DNA from: Flaccisagitta enflata
Lineage: Eukaryota; Chaetognatha; Sagittoidea; Aphragmophora
Length of the DNA stretch: 64,000 nt
Assembly: GCA_965153355.1 (NCBI GenBank)
Contig: OZ231127.1
Location: 93,620,001-93,684,000, forward strand
Reading direction: 5' to 3'
The notes beneath the pieces are model-generated. The model worked only from the letters and a program-made list of their open reading frames with translations, was not told the origin of the DNA and ran no database searches. The translations under genes were made by a program, and so were the position numbers. Shown here in pieces: positions 1-12,878 of this stretch (the stretch's first letter is position 1; each line of letters begins with the position of its first letter).

Positions 1-521
1 GGGATTTGAGGTCTGGGGGAAAGATTTCTGGCCTGAAGATTAGATTTGAGGCCTGGGGGCAGGCCTGAGGCCTGAGGGGCAGATTTGAGGCCTGGAACAC
101 AATTTTGAGGTCTGGAGAGCTGATTTGAGGCCTGGAACACAAATTTGAGGCCTGGAGAGCTGATTTGAGGCCTGGAGCAGATTTGAGGCCTGGAACAAAG
201 ATTTGAGGCCTGGAGAGCTGACTTGAGGCCTTGAGAGCTGATTTGAGTCCTGGAGAGCTGATTTGAGGCCTGCAGAGCTGATTTGAGGCCTGGTGAGCTG
301 ATTTGAGGGCTTAGAGGGCCTAAATCAGGCCTGAGAGGATTTGAGGTCTCAACCGCCAACAAGGGGGGGGACGGACGGACGGACGGACGGATGGACGGAC
401 GGACGGACGGACGGACGGACGGACGGACGGACGGACGGATGGAAGGACGGACGGACGGACGTCTGGAAATTCCCCCCTGAGTCCTACAGGACATCGGCCC
501 TTTGGGTCGCTGCCCAAAAAG
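1..521 (+). mobile_element. Family B element, right-hand part (cut by window edge)
   Basis: The interior is a decayed 20-22-bp tandem repeat (GATTTGAGGCCTGGAGAGCT-like) up to about 350, then a (GGAC)n tract at 368-465. The right end is the family B terminus: two short palindromes, TGTCCTACAGGACA-like and CGGCCCTTTGGG-like, ending in GCTGCCCAAAAAG. The left end lies outside the window. The frames through the GGAC tract are repeat artefacts, not genes. Confidence 0.7.
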
Positions 522-684
522 CACACTGAGGAGCAACGCTATTGCGCACCCGCTAAAACCGCATGGTCCCTTCTATTACCTTCTAAAGTGTGTAATTCAG
601 GTTTCAATGGCATTGTTTTTGGCATGCTTATAACATGCTTATAACATGCTCATAATATGCTTGTAACATTTATCTTTATTTATA

Positions 685-1461
685 CAGGGTGTCCCAAGTC
701 AGTTGTAACATAAAGAATCGACATATCTCTGCTTCTAAATCCTTAAATCAATTTCTGAAAAAAGATCTATGAAGATCTAGGTCCGCACTTTTTTTTATAC
801 CAAAACTTCAACTTTAGATATTGGATAGTTGGTTGTCAGAAAATATCAAATGAGAGGTGATATTAAGTGGAAAATTATCTTTTTCATATCTGTATTGATA
901 AGTAGCTGGTATTAACTGTTTGCCATTTTTTGATAAATTGATCTAAAAACCTGGGATTGGTCTGAAATTAAAGATAATTGTACATAGATTGTACTTCTAC
1001 TTTGAAATCTTGGAGAATTTTAACAATTAATGACTTTTTTGATGATTTTTGTCAATCATTGTCAAAATGACAAGTGTAAATCTTGAAAAAATCATTGAAA
1101 ATCTTACAAAATTTTGGAAAATTGGCAGATTTTTTTGGTGATCTAAAATCTATGACAAATTATCTGCCATTTGAGACCAATCGCAGGGTTTTAGCTCAAT
1201 TGGTTGAAAAATGCCAAGTTGTTAAAGACAGCTACTTCCAAAGACAGCAAAAAGTAAAAAACTAAAAAAAAACATGGTCAAAAATTACTAGTGAATTTCA
1301 AAGAAATGTGGTCCCTAAACAAATAGTCCAATTGTCATAAAATTTTGCATGCAAAAAGTGCAGACCAAGATCGTTTTAGATCTTTTTTCAGAAATTGATT
1401 TGAGGACCTACAAGCAGAGATATGTCGATTCTTTATGTTACAACTGACTTGGGACACCCTG
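685..1461. mobile_element. Tc1/mariner-like MITE, 777 bp
   Basis: Starts CAGGGTGTCCCAAGTCAG and ends with its reverse complement. The inverted termini match closely for about 100 bp, including the shared piece AATCGACATATCTCTGCTT. A TA dinucleotide sits at each outer edge (683-684 and 1462-1463), as expected for TA-targeting transposons. The AT-rich interior has no transposase frame; the 60-residue frame inside is not recognisable. Confidence 0.85.
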
Positions 1462-1463
1462 TA

Positions 1464-2270
1464 ACATGATACGCTTTATAACAAAAAAAAAAGATTTTGT
1501 TGGTTCTTTGTAACAGCAAAAAGGCAGCTTTATTGTATCAGAGCAATGCATTATTTTGTCCGGTACATTCTGATGTCTGGTAGATCATTATGGGTTATCT
1601 GTCTTTACCATAAAATGACAGGTCTAAAAGAGGGTCTGTCCGTCCGTCCGTCCGTCCGTCTGTCCGCCCGTTACGAAAGTGCTAAAACCGCGTTTCTCAG
1701 CTGTTTTTGGCCGCGTTGAGATCCTTTACCGAAACAAATGATCATTGATCAACCAACATATTTTTAGAACCTCCTCTACTATTTAGTCATTCCACCCATC
1801 TGTTCGTCCATCTGTCTCTCCATATATATCACATGATCAATACACGCAAAGACACAGCCCGGACGCATCGTTGCCCGGTCGGGCTTGTTTTCTCTCTTTC
1901 TGTCTTTCAGAGAGACAGTGAGAACGCATCGTTTTCTGATCTGGCTCGTTTGCAATGAATGTGATAGAGGCCAAAACCGAGTACCCTAAAACACTTTTCT
2001 GCCACTGCACCGCCCAATGAACCATAAAGCTCTTAAATCCCCGTCTCAGCCCACCCGCACGCGAAAAACTTGCACTATAAGAGTGTGTGCAAAGTTAAAT
2101 ATGCAAAGATGAGAAGAACGACGGTTTATCGTTAATTGAGAAGCGGTTTTGATGACATAGGGAAATACCAGTAATGGCGGCTGTCGCCGTGAGGAAAAAA
2201 GTCGTAAGCATTGGTCACTTTTCACCCTGCTTTTGTCTTCAGTCATTGTATTTTTTTTATTTATTAGATC
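1464..2270. other. Unannotated stretch
   Basis: I see no gene. A short (CCGT)n run at 1637-1668 preceded by AGAGGGTCTG resembles a family A tail remnant. The short minus-strand frames at 1837-2246 have no recognisable domain. Confidence 0.4.
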
Positions 2271-2740
2271 AAATCAAAAGCAATTGTGTGTATTGATTGC
2301 ACTGAAAATCAGAGAAAAATAGAACCGAGCCAAATGAGCTAGATGAGCTAAAATATTCAAAATAATTTAACCAGACAAACAGCTTTGCTTACTGAGATGC
2401 TTTCTTGTATTTGCATGCTTAAATCAAAACAATATATCATTTATCCTATTTCAAATCAGAGAAAAAGAGCAAGCTAAATGAGCTAAATGAGCTAGAATAC
2501 TTAAAAACACTCTAACAGATGAGCAGCTCTGCTCACTGACATATTTTTTTTATTTGCTTGCTTAAACAAGTATGAAAATATTCATTCATTTATCGTATTT
2601 ACAATCCGAAAGAACAGACTGAGCTAAGTGAGCTAAATGAGCTAAAATGCTCAAAAACGGCCTCACAGATGAGCAGCTGTGCTCATAAATATTTTTTTTT
2701 GTATTTGCATGCTCAAGTAAACATGAATAGACTCCTTTAT
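2270..2740. repeat. Three diverged tandem units of about 130 bp (AGCTAAATGAGC family)
   Basis: Each unit holds a run of AGCTAAATGAGCTAAA, a piece like CAGATGAGCAGCTCTGCTCA and TTTGTATTTGCATGCT. The same family recurs on the opposite strand near 46.28-46.62 kb. Non-coding in every frame I inspected. Confidence 0.65.
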
Positions 2741-3885
2741 TGATCTTACACAAAATTAAAAAAAAATCGAAAAAAATCCCATTTGAATTTTTATTGTAAT
2801 CACCTTTGTCCGACGAAAACATGGATGGAAAACAATTTTGCGTTTGAAAAATATTTCCGTTTTAAGTTTATGTTCACACTAAAAATCAAAAATTGCAAAA
2901 TGTTTCTCCTTCACCATGGGCAACACCTTCTTTTTACTTATGGCCCACTGACATATATACAAGATTGTGTAGTTGCTTGACGGAATGTTTTATTTCTTTG
3001 CCTCGTTGATAAAGATCGAAAATGAAACTACAGCTGATCCCTGCTCAAACGGACCCACCAAAAAAAGAATTTTGCCTGTGGTGGTTGCTAATTCCTTTAA
3101 CTTGTTTCTTTCGGTTGAATTCATTGGCTCCAACGTGATATCGTCTATGAAAAATAACGGACAAGTTTCGCCATGATTGAACTTGCTAATGTCGATTTTC
3201 TAAGTCGCCAAAAGAAACTACTGAACCGATGGTCATGAAATTGAGCATGAACAATAAAAGCACCTTTGTCGGTCACTTTTTTCGATTTGCCCTCATAACG
3301 CTATGAATCTGTAGGTAGGTCCGCCCGTAGGTAGGTAGGTAGGTAACGCGAGAATTTCTTTATGCAATTTTGAGGGTTCTCTCTTTGATTTCTTCATCTC
3401 TGATCTTTGTCATTACCCTGACTTCCATCCCCAATTGCATGAGAATTGGCCATTAGTTTCTTCTTGGAGCGAAAATTGGCCTTTGAATTTTGCTATGGCG
3501 ATCTATATGGGCCAAAGCACAAATTGAGGCATGAAACTCCATCGAATGGTAAACAATTCAATACAGAATCCCAATAAGGTCAGAGAAAGGAACTATTTGA
3601 TGTCCGGTGATAACGTCTGTCCGATAAAAAGTTGTCAATTTTTATCCGATTTACTTTCAAAAATAGGCAACTTTTTATCAAACAGATGTTACAGATCTTC
3701 GCCCACGCAGGAGCAGATGTGTAAAAAGAAAAGTGGTCAAACAGACATCTTTGTTTTTGATCGCCGACACTACATCAATTGAACCACGTCTTCTTTATTG
3801 TTGGTGAACGTAAATTCTGACTAAGAGGTGCTAAACATATCTGTCATATCTTTTTTTTTTACTGTTGCTCGAACTTTTTATTTTT
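2741..3885. other. Unannotated AT-rich stretch
   Basis: No gene recognised. It holds a small (GGTA)n run at 3311-3342 and several short frames without recognisable composition. Confidence 0.35.
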
Positions 3886-3890
3886 GGTCC

Positions 3891-4330
3891 TTTTTGGGCA
3901 GCGGCCCCAAAGGGCCGATGTCCTATAGGACACAGGGTTGAACCATTAATTTTGTACATCTGTCCGTCCCCCCCCCAGCTGCTCATTCCTCAAATTCCCA
4001 TTGAATAACATGGGAAATTGATGAAATGCAAACTACCCATTAAATAATATGGAAAATTGATGAAAAATGAAAAAAATGTGAAATTTCCATTGAATAACAT
4101 GGCGAATTCATGAGAAGTTGAAAAAATGCAAAACTCCCATTGAATGTCATGAAAAATTGCTCCAAAGGCCTCAAATATGCCCCCTCAGGATGTATGGAAA
4201 TTCACCTCTGTGTCCTACAGGACATCGGCCCTTTGGGGCCGCTGCCCTGCTCTTATTCCACTTCTTCAGCCATCACTCCAAGCAGGGCATCGGGTACCGC
4301 TGACCATGTGCGATCCTTGGATGACTTGTT
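3891..4330. mobile_element. Family B element, full length with long right tail
   Basis: Left end TTTTTGGGCAGCGGCCCC followed by the two palindromes CGGCCCCAAAGGGCCG and TGTCCTATAGGACA. The right end carries the same palindromes inverted and then the family's longer tail (GCAGGGCATCGGGTACCGC, ending GATCCTTGGATGACTTGTT). The interior holds imperfect repeats of CCCATTGAATAACATGG. Confidence 0.75.
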
Positions 4331-4560
4331 TTCTCTTTCGAACTCTGAGAGGCATTTATCCGTCTGTCAGTCCGTTGGTCCATCGGTCTGTTACGGTCAA
4401 TTTGAAAACTCAAAAAACGCGTATTTATGATGCTGCAGTTGGTATAAAGAATATTCATAGGGAGAGGGTTGGTTGGTGGGGTTGGGGTGAGGCTGGGGAT
4501 TGGATGCCCCTGCCCACCCGACCGCAACGATATTGCGACCCCGCGTCGTTTGTTCAAAAG
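4331..4560 (-). mobile_element. Family A variant, reverse orientation
   Basis: Runs from a CCGTCTGTCAGTCCGTTGG core to GCCCCTGCCCACCCGACCGC and GACCCCGCGTCGTTTGTTC. That head is the GTGACGCAGGGTC variant also seen at 19.2 and 60.4 kb. It abuts the family B element. Confidence 0.5.
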
Positions 4561-4782
4561 TTGTAAATTTCTGAATTGATGTGGTGAAAAGCGGTCTATG
4601 GGCGTTTTGTTCGATGTTTGATTTCTGTAAAAAATGTAATAAACAAACAAACAATCATACAACGACGAAAACGATGGGTGCCGACGAAGACAACAACAAT
4701 GGTAGTCAAGGACAATGACAGAGGACAACGACGATAGCAATGACAGATGCCCATGACGATGACATGCAATTACGTTGAAGTC

Positions 4783-5536
<754 letters not shown>

Positions 5537-5802
5537 TTTCTTACTTCTTCCTTGTTCTTTTTTCCATTTTTTCCCACTCGAGTTTGCATTTTCAGAATAT
5601 TTAGTCTTCTCCTATGTTTGGTGAAGTCTGAATCTTTGCGTTGTTTCGCCAATATGAGGGCTTTGAGGGGTCAATATTGTTTACTTTCCTGTGGCCCTTT
5701 TTTTTCTCTTGAGACAATCACCTCTCCTTTTCTTAACTTCTCATCCACGTGGGCGTAACTGTTCAACTCTGCTTTGGAGACTCAAAAAAGAAAAAAAAAA
5801 GA

Positions 5803-6095
5803 AGGCCGAATACACGGCTACCCCAGTCGCGTGCGGGTGGGCAGGGGTCGTAATAGAGGTCACCAGATCATTTGGGCAGGAACAGTGAGGCCGTAAACCG
5901 CAAAAACCTAAAAAAGTAAAGTGTGACGGACGGACGAACGGGCGGGCGGGCGGACGGACGGACGGACGGACGGACGGACGGACGGACGGACGGACGGACG
6001 GACGACCAGACGGACGGAAGGACGGACGGACCCAAGGACGGACGGACCCACGGACCGACAAAGCGGGGTAAAGAGTCGCGTAGCACGCGACTAAC
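5803..6095 (+). mobile_element. Family A element with (GGAC)n core
   Basis: Head AAGGCCGAATACACGGCTA and GTGCGGGTGGGCAGGGGTC, middle piece CCAGATCATTTGGGCAGGAA, a GACG/GGAC core, and tail GAGTCGCGTAGCACGCGACT followed by AACAA. The tail is a perfect hairpin. This is a long-middle subtype like the copies at 27.9, 43.3 and 54.4 kb. Confidence 0.75.
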
Positions 6096-6328
6096 AAGCC
6101 CTACCGAGTCTCCGCGTGTATTGAATTTGGTGCTAAACATGTGACATAGATGGAGAGACAGATGTACATTGGACAAACAAACAGAAGAAACTCGTTTGTC
6201 GATCATTGTATTCAGTAAATGATCTCACCATGGCCAAAAACAGTCGAGAAACGCTGTTTATGCACCAGCGTAACAGTCAGACGGACAAACCAATGGACAG
6301 CTTGACGTACAGACCCTCTTATAGAGAT

Positions 6329-6575
6329 AGGTGAATTTGGTGGTGATTAGGGGGTGATAGGGGGGTGATGGGTACTTAAATTTTGTGGTGGGATTTTGGG
6401 CAGTGTGTAGGTGAATTGGTGGTGATAAGGGGGTGATAGGGGGGGTGATGGGTACTTTTTTATGGTGGTGGGCTTAGGGGCATTGTGTAGGTGAATTGGT
6501 AGTGATTAGGGGGTGATATGGGGGTGTCAGGTACTTATTTTTTGTGGTGGTGGGATTTGGGGCAGTGTGGTTTCT
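6329..6575. repeat. Three-copy minisatellite, about 80-bp unit
   Basis: Units begin AGGTGAATTGGTGGTGATTA and run through GGGGGTGATGGGTACTT and GTGGGATTTGGGGCAGTG. Confidence 0.7.
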
Positions 6576-7135
6576 GACGGACGCAAAACAACAACAATAT
6601 GAAAAAAGCCGAAAGGATATCAGGAATGCAGCAATTATTCATTTCAATTTTGTGAAGTAACATTTCAGTACCTTCAACGCCCGAGTTCCACACCGTGACA
6701 GATTGCGCTCAGTGCCTCAGTCACTGTCACATCTCATGTCCATGAATGCCTGGCCTTCGTACGCCAGAACAGTCAATTATTCCGTTCAGGTCTAATGTTT
6801 ATATCAGCTGATGAACGAAGAAGTTATTTCAATATTCCACGCTGAGGACGGTTTTTCAGAGCAAACCTCGATGATTAGTAATCTTCTCCTCTTGAGATTT
6901 TACAGCTTTTAAAACAAAACTGACTTATTTTTTATACGAGATGTAAACAATGTATCCTCTGCTTCCAGAAATAGCAGTGTTCTTTTCAGAAGTAGTAATT
7001 CTGATTGGCTGTGACTTGCTGGTTTGCCATACAAATTCACAATATTCGATATTGTTTGTTTTGATTTGACTTTGTCCTTCCTGTTATTGTGTTCCACGAT
7101 AGTGGAACACTAAAGTTTCAGAATTTCTCCGTACG
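6576..7135. other. Unannotated stretch
   Basis: Unique-looking sequence. No exon or RNA gene recognised. Confidence 0.35.
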
Positions 7136-7139
7136 TACG

Positions 7140-9165
7140 TACAACCCAGTTTTCTCCGATGTATGTCATACAGCCCAGAATTCTCCGATGTATGTCACAC
7201 CACCCAGTTTTATCCGATGTATGTCACACAGCCCAGAATTCTCCGATGTATGTCACACCACCCAGTTTTCTCCGATGTATGTCACACAGCCCAGAATTCT
7301 CCAATGTATGTCACACCACCCAGTTTTCTCCGATGTATGTCACACAGCCCAGAATTCTCCAATGTATGTCACACCACCCAGTTTTCTCCGATGTATGTCA
7401 CACAGCCCAGAATTCTATGATGTATGTTACATCACCCGGTTTTCTCCAATGTATGTCACACATCCCAGAATTCTCCGATGTATGTCACATCACCCAGTTT
7501 TCTCCAATGTATGTCATACAGCCCAGAATTCTCCAATGTATGTCACACCACCCAGTTTTCTCCAATGTATATCACAAAGCCCAGAACTCTCCGATGTATT
7601 ACACACCACCCAGTTTTCTCCGATGTATGTCACACAGCCCAGAATTCTCCGATGTATGTCACACCACCCAGTTTTCTCCAATGTATGTCACACAGCCCAG
7701 AATTCTCTGATGTATGTCACACCACCCAGTTTTCTCCGATGTATGTCACACAGCCTAAAATTCTCCATTGTATGTAACACCACCCAGTTTTCTCTGATGT
7801 ATGTCACACAGCCCAGAATTCCCCAATGTATGTCACACCACCCAGTTTTCTCCAATGTATGTCACACCACCCAGTTTTCTTGGATGTATATCACACTAGA
7901 GGTGGGGGAAATGCACTTTAGTCAACAGATCAAGTTGCACGTGAAGGAAATGTCATAATATGATAAGAATAAATAGTATGCCAAGTTTCAGAGCCTTTGG
8001 AACAGTTTTAGCCTAGCCCTCCACCCCCCTCCTGCCCCATTATAAAAGATAGGAAACTTTTGAGGCCAAAATCATTCCTATACATTTTCTATGGGAAATC
8101 AGGGGGGTGGAGGGGTAGGCTGAAACTGTTCCAAAGGCCCTGAAACTTGGCATACTATCTATTCTCATCATATTATGACATTTCCTTTACGTGCAACTTG
8201 ATCTGTTGACTAAGGTGCATTTCCCCCACCTCTAATATCGCACAGCCCAGTTTTCTCCGATGTATGTCACACCACCCAGTTTTCTCTGATAAATGTCACA
8301 CAACCCAGAATTCTCTAATGTATGTCACACCACCCAGTTTTCTCCTTGTACGTCACACAACCCAGAATTCTCCGATGTATGGCACACCACCCAGTTCTTT
8401 CTGATGGATGTCGCACAGCCTAGAATTCTCTGATGTATGACACCACCCAGTTTTCTCAGTTTATGTATCACACAGCCCAGAATTCTCTGATGTATGTCAC
8501 ACCACCCAGTTTTCTCCGATGTATGTCACACAGCCCAGAATTCGCCAATGCATGTCACACCACCCAGTTTTCTTCGATGTATGTCACACCACCCAGTTTT
8601 CTTTGATATATGTCACACCACCCAGTTTTCTCCGATGTATGTCACACAGCCCAGAATTCTCTGATGTATGTCACACCACCCAGTTTTTTCCGATGTATGT
8701 CACGCGGCCCAGAATTCTCTGATATATGTCACACCACCCAGTTTTCTCCAATGTATGTCACACAACCCGGAATTCTCCGATGTATGTCACACCATCCAGT
8801 TTTCTCCAATGTATGTCACATAGCCCAGAATTTTCCGATGTATGTCACACCACCCAGTTTTCTTCGATGTATGTCACACAGCCCAGAAATTGATGTATGT
8901 TACACCACCCAGTTTTCTCCGATGTATGTCACACAACCCAGAATTCTCCGATGTATGTCACTCCACCCAGTCTTCTCCAATGTCTGTCACACAACCCAGA
9001 ATTCTCCAATGTATGTCACACCACCCAGTTTTCTCCAATATATGTCACACCACCCAGTTTTCTCCGATATATGTCACGCAACCCAGGATACTTCGATGTA
9101 TGTCACACCACCTAGTTTACTCCAATGTATGGAACACAGCCCAGAATTCTCTGATATGGCAGTGG
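7140..9165. repeat. 29-bp satellite arranged as 58-bp dimers, split by a MITE
   Basis: Two 29-bp monomer types alternate. Both start GATGTATGTCACAC; one continues CACCCAGTTTTCTCC and the other AGCCCAGAATTCTCC. The order is regular up to 7.89 kb, then looser after the inserted element at 7897-8234, with runs of one type near 8.57 and 9.03 kb. Because few stops arise, all three frames stay open for hundreds of bases; these frames are artefacts. Confidence 0.95.
7897..8234. mobile_element. MITE with about 115-bp inverted termini, inserted in satellite
   Basis: Ends TAGAGGTGGGGGAAATGCAC and its reverse complement, extending through GTCAACAGATCAAGTTGCAC and CTGTTCCAAAGG. TA flanks both ends inside the satellite monomer TCACAC/CGCACAGCCC. 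The centre is C/G-rich with no frame. Confidence 0.88.
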
Positions 9166-9325
9166 GATCACCCACAAGTGGCAGTGGGACCACCCACAGG
9201 CGGCAGTGGGACCGCCCACAGGCGGCAGTGGGACTGCCCACAGGCAGCAGTGGGACCGCCCGCAGGCGGCAGTGAGGGCGCCTATAGGTGGCAGTGAGGT
9301 GTCAGTTAGGCCGCCCACAGGCGGC
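9166..9325. repeat. 22-bp GC-rich minisatellite
   Basis: Unit AGGCGGCAGTGGGACCGCCCAC in about 7 copies, directly abutting the 29-bp satellite. Each unit holds a GTGGG/CCCAC inverted pair. Confidence 0.85.
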
Positions 9326-10200
9326 CATTATCTAGACACAGATTTGTCGGATTATTAATATTAGAAGTGTTTTATAAATTATTGCCTTTCTCATGAGCAA
9401 TTACTACCTTCGCCGGGTCCTTGGTCCCAGAAAATGAGACAATAATAAAAGAAACTCTGTTACCTATATTCTTTATCGTACCGTGTTTCATCAGCCAACC
9501 ATCATTATTTCGAGGAATCTCATGAATTTGTTCTGCTTCCTTAGAACTGATACAAAATGAGTATTCAAATATCAATCTATGCGCCCTTATCATGTTCAGA
9601 ATTATTCAAGACAGATTACTTTCTATCATGTTTCAAAAAGTATGCCCTTGTGGCAAAGCGATGCATTCTATACCTTGGCTTTGAAGATAGCAACTTTATG
9701 CAAATTAGCAATTTGTGATATTCTAAAACTTCCTGTCAGCGGCACTAAAATCAACACTATCTCTCGGCGAAAACTCCCAGAATATTATCGTAGCTTGCAC
9801 TTCTTGAAAATGGGCCACAAATTGGTGGTAAATAATGTTTATGGTCGAAATAAGAGTTTTTTTTAGCTTTGAAAAAGACTGGCATATTATTGCATTTCAA
9901 TAAAACAACTCAAACAGTATGATCACATTCGAAACGAATCAAGGGGGGGACAAGATAATTGAGAAGACTAGTTGCCTCTGGCTCTGCAGCTTTCGGAGAA
10001 TTACGGAAGTTTCAAGCCATATTTCTTGAGTCAAGTCCATTGATTGATTGGATCTTTATTCACCGTTCAGTGTAGATCTGTCAGTGGAAAAAGAGGGAGT
10101 CAATGACTTAGTTGCTGTGGAAAAAAATAGAAAAATGGGAATTTGGATAACCTTGTGCAGACAAAAGCAATGAATATGGAAAAAGATTGCAATAAGCTTT
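9326..10200. other. Unannotated stretch
   Basis: No exon, RNA gene or repeat recognised. Frames of up to 95 residues have no domain I can name. Confidence 0.3.
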
Positions 10201-10202
10201 CT

Positions 10203-10352
10203 TTTTTTCTTACTTTCGGTATTGATTTTTTCTTTGTATTTTTCTTTGTATCTTTCTTTCTATCCTTCTTTCTATCTTTTTTCCTTTCTTCCTTTCTTTC
10301 TTTCTTTCTTTCTTTCTTTCTATCTTTCTTTCTTTCTTTCTTTCTACTCTGT
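10203..10352. repeat. (CTTT)n microsatellite, interrupted
   Basis: TTTC repeats with ATC and TCC interruptions. Confidence 0.9.
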
Positions 10353-10447
10353 TTCCTCTGTACTCACTTCGAAACAATGACTCAAGGCCTGTCCCCATGG
10401 CATCGCCATTGTAATCCTCGTGCGCCTTAAAAGTCACCGTTATGAGT

Positions 10448-11065
10448 AGTACCGGGTCATCAGCCTGAGATGCCGGATAATGTTTAGCTTTTACTCTGAG
10501 ATGCCATGTATCACGGATTTCACACTGATTGTCTCTTAAAGAGTAAAGATTGACGTTTTTTGTATCAAAATTTCATCAAAATTGGTCAAGTAGTTTAGAT
10601 TTTACATGTATTAAAGTGAAAAACAACCTTTCTGCTACCTCTGTTTTTTGATGGGAAAATGGAAGGATTGCGTTTTTCCCCATTCCCTCATTTTGCAATA
10701 TTTTGTGCCAGGGACACAAGATTAGTCCTAAGTAAAAGGTGATTTGACAGAATTATGAAACTACTTCTAAATCATTTTCATACAAGACCTTTAACATGTT
10801 CCCAAGCTCAAACTGTTAAAAAAAAGAAAAATTTGAAGACGCTCTCTTTCATGATTTTTACTGAAAATTCTGCCATTGAGACGAAATTAGTTTTACTTCA
10901 AAGACTTGTAAAATCTGAACTACTTGACCAATTTTGATGAAAATTTGATACAAAAAACGTCAATCTATGCTCTTCAAAAGACAATCAGTATGAAATCCGA
11001 GATATGTGGCATCTCTGGGTAAAAGCTTAACAGAATCCGGCATCTCAGGCTGATGACCCGGTACT
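10448..11065. mobile_element. MITE with about 170-bp inverted termini
   Basis: Ends AGTACCGGGTCATCAGCCTG and its reverse complement. Both arms contain GAGATGCC, GACAATCAGT-like and GACGTTTTTTGTATCAAA in matching order. The centre is AT-rich and non-coding. No clear target duplication is visible. Confidence 0.85.
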
Positions 11066-11176
11066 GTTGAAGCAGAAATGTGAAAAATATTGTGAATACT
11101 TCTCTTAGCGGATTCAAAAAGATTTTCACCGACTGAATGAAGGCCCTTGAGAATTTGTTGATGTTAACCGCCCCCT

Positions 11177-11215
11177 ACACAAACACACACACACGCACAC
11201 ACACGCACACACACA

Positions 11216-11281
<66 letters not shown>
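11177..11281. repeat. (AC)n microsatellite
   Basis: Dinucleotide tract, starting with CG-interrupted ACAC. Confidence 0.95.
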
Positions 11282-11679
11282 ACCCAATCGCCCTTCCATC
11301 ACAGACACATACACATTAGGGTGGTTGGGGATAAGGGTCAAATTTCAAAAAATTATAAACTCTAGTTTATTACATAAATGTACCAAATAAGAAGGTTTTC
11401 CCATAAGCAGAGGTTTGAATTTGAAGATTAGATCATGTCGGCAACACCATAGGCTTCCTATGGCAATGAAAAAATCTCCCTAGTACGCCTATGGTGTTGC
11501 CGACAAGATTTTTTGTTTGATTTCACACCCCAACTTGTGAGAGATCCTTCTTTTCTTGAATATTTGTGCAAAGGACCTAAGTATATCAATATATGAAATT
11601 TGACCATATTCCCGACCTGACCGATCCGACCCGACCGAATTCCCGACACATACTTAAAAAGCTTAAAAAACGCTAGTTT

Positions 11680-11762
11680 TTCCACTTTTCGACTTGTGGC
11701 CATGGACGGACGGTCGGACGGACAAAGCCTTGTATATAGAGTTGCGTGTCTGTAACTAAAAA
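11680..11762 (+). mobile_element. Family A 3' fragment
   Basis: TTTTTCCACTTTTCGACTTG, GGACGGACGGTCGGACGGAC, AAAGCC and the tail GAGTTGCGTGTCTGTAACTA followed by AAAA. The head is missing. Confidence 0.65.
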
Positions 11763-11984
11763 CAAATTCAAAACACACACCTTGATATTTCTTCTCTACG
11801 TATCAAGGCATCTTCATTTTTATCTCGTATCGATGACGACAATTAAGTTGACGGTGACGGAGCAGGGGACGGCGTCACAGGCAGAATAACTGGCAAATGA
11901 CCGCTAGTTCTGCAATTTAGATCAGCGTAAATCCAGTAATGAGTCATGAGTATTTATTGATTATATGATTGGTTGGCATCTTTG

Positions 11985-12062
11985 TTTTTTTCTTTCTCTT
12001 CCTTTTTCTTTCTTAGCGATCTCTTACATTATTTTTTCTTTTATTGTTTTATTCTTCTTTTC

Positions 12063-12098
<36 letters not shown>

Positions 12099-12134
12099 TT
12101 TAATTCTTTCTTTCTTTCTTTCTTTCTTTCTTTC
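11985..12134. repeat. (CTTT)n microsatellite
   Basis: Interrupted TTTC tract ending 22 bp before a hAT-like element's target duplication. Confidence 0.9.
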
Positions 12135-12163
12135 CACTGGATTTAATTCGGAACACCTCAAGC

Positions 12164-12490
12164 CAGGCGTGTATAATGTTAAGTATTCCCCCCCCCCCGT
12201 GGGGGAGGGGGAATAAAATCAAATGGTTTGGAGATAGGGAAGAAAATCAAAAGTTAGAAAAAAAGAAAAAAGAAAATTTTTTAAGATTTAACACTTTTGG
12301 CAGTACCAAAAGGTAAAATGTAATTACTACAACACAATTTAACACTATTAAAACCTAAAATATGCTGTTTTATAGCTTTGAGGGGTAATAAAATCAAAGA
12401 TTTTGTAATGCAACGAGACATGCCGCGGGGAAGAAAATCAAATGCAGGGGGGGAATAAAATCAATTGCCACTCAACTCTATACACCCCTG
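12164..12490. mobile_element. hAT-like MITE, 327 bp, with 8-bp target duplication
   Basis: Starts CAGGCGTGTATA and ends TATACACCCCTG. The flanking octamer CCTCAAGC is exact on both sides (12156-12163 and 12491-12498). Terminal CAGG and 8-bp duplications fit the hAT superfamily. The interior has C-runs and repeated GGAATAAAATCAA pieces. Relatives are at 26.58 and 32.92 kb. Confidence 0.9.
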
Positions 12491-12647
12491 CCTCAAGCGT
12501 TAATAAAAGGGGCAAAACGACTAAGAAAGACTTTCATTCTTGGTCGTTGTGCCCTTTGTCTTAAGCATAGACATCCTTAATGTAACGGACCAGGGAAAAA
12601 AAGTTCAAAAGATTTTCATAGTGTTTCAGTGGTATAGCTAAGTATCA

Positions 12648-12795
12648 AACAAGGCCGGATACACGGCCACCAGTTGCGGATGAGCGGGCAGGGGCGGATA
12701 TGCGCGTTTTCCCACTTTTCGACTCGTGCTGACGGACGGACCAACAGACCAATGGACCACCGGACCGACGGACGGACAAAGCCCCTTATGACGCA
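12648..12795 (+). mobile_element. Family A element, tail decayed
   Basis: Head AACAAGGCCGGATACACGGC, GGGCAGGGGCGGATATGCGC, core ACGGACGGACCAACAGACC, then AAAGCCCCTTATGACGC in place of the hairpin tail. Confidence 0.75.
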
Positions 12796-12878
12796 CTGAA
12801 ATCAAAGTAAGAGGAATTTACCCTGAGGACAAAAATCATTCAGTTTACTATTTTTGCTTAGGTTAATGTTTGTGTTTA

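Noticed and set aside
7140-9165. CRISPR array
   Set aside because: Adjacent 29-bp units are near-identical with no unique spacers, in a eukaryotic genome without cas genes.
7089-9297. Open frames of up to 289 residues with repeated CHTAQNSPMYV-type strings
   Set aside because: They come from the 29-bp satellite, open in all three frames, with no start context, splice sites or domain.
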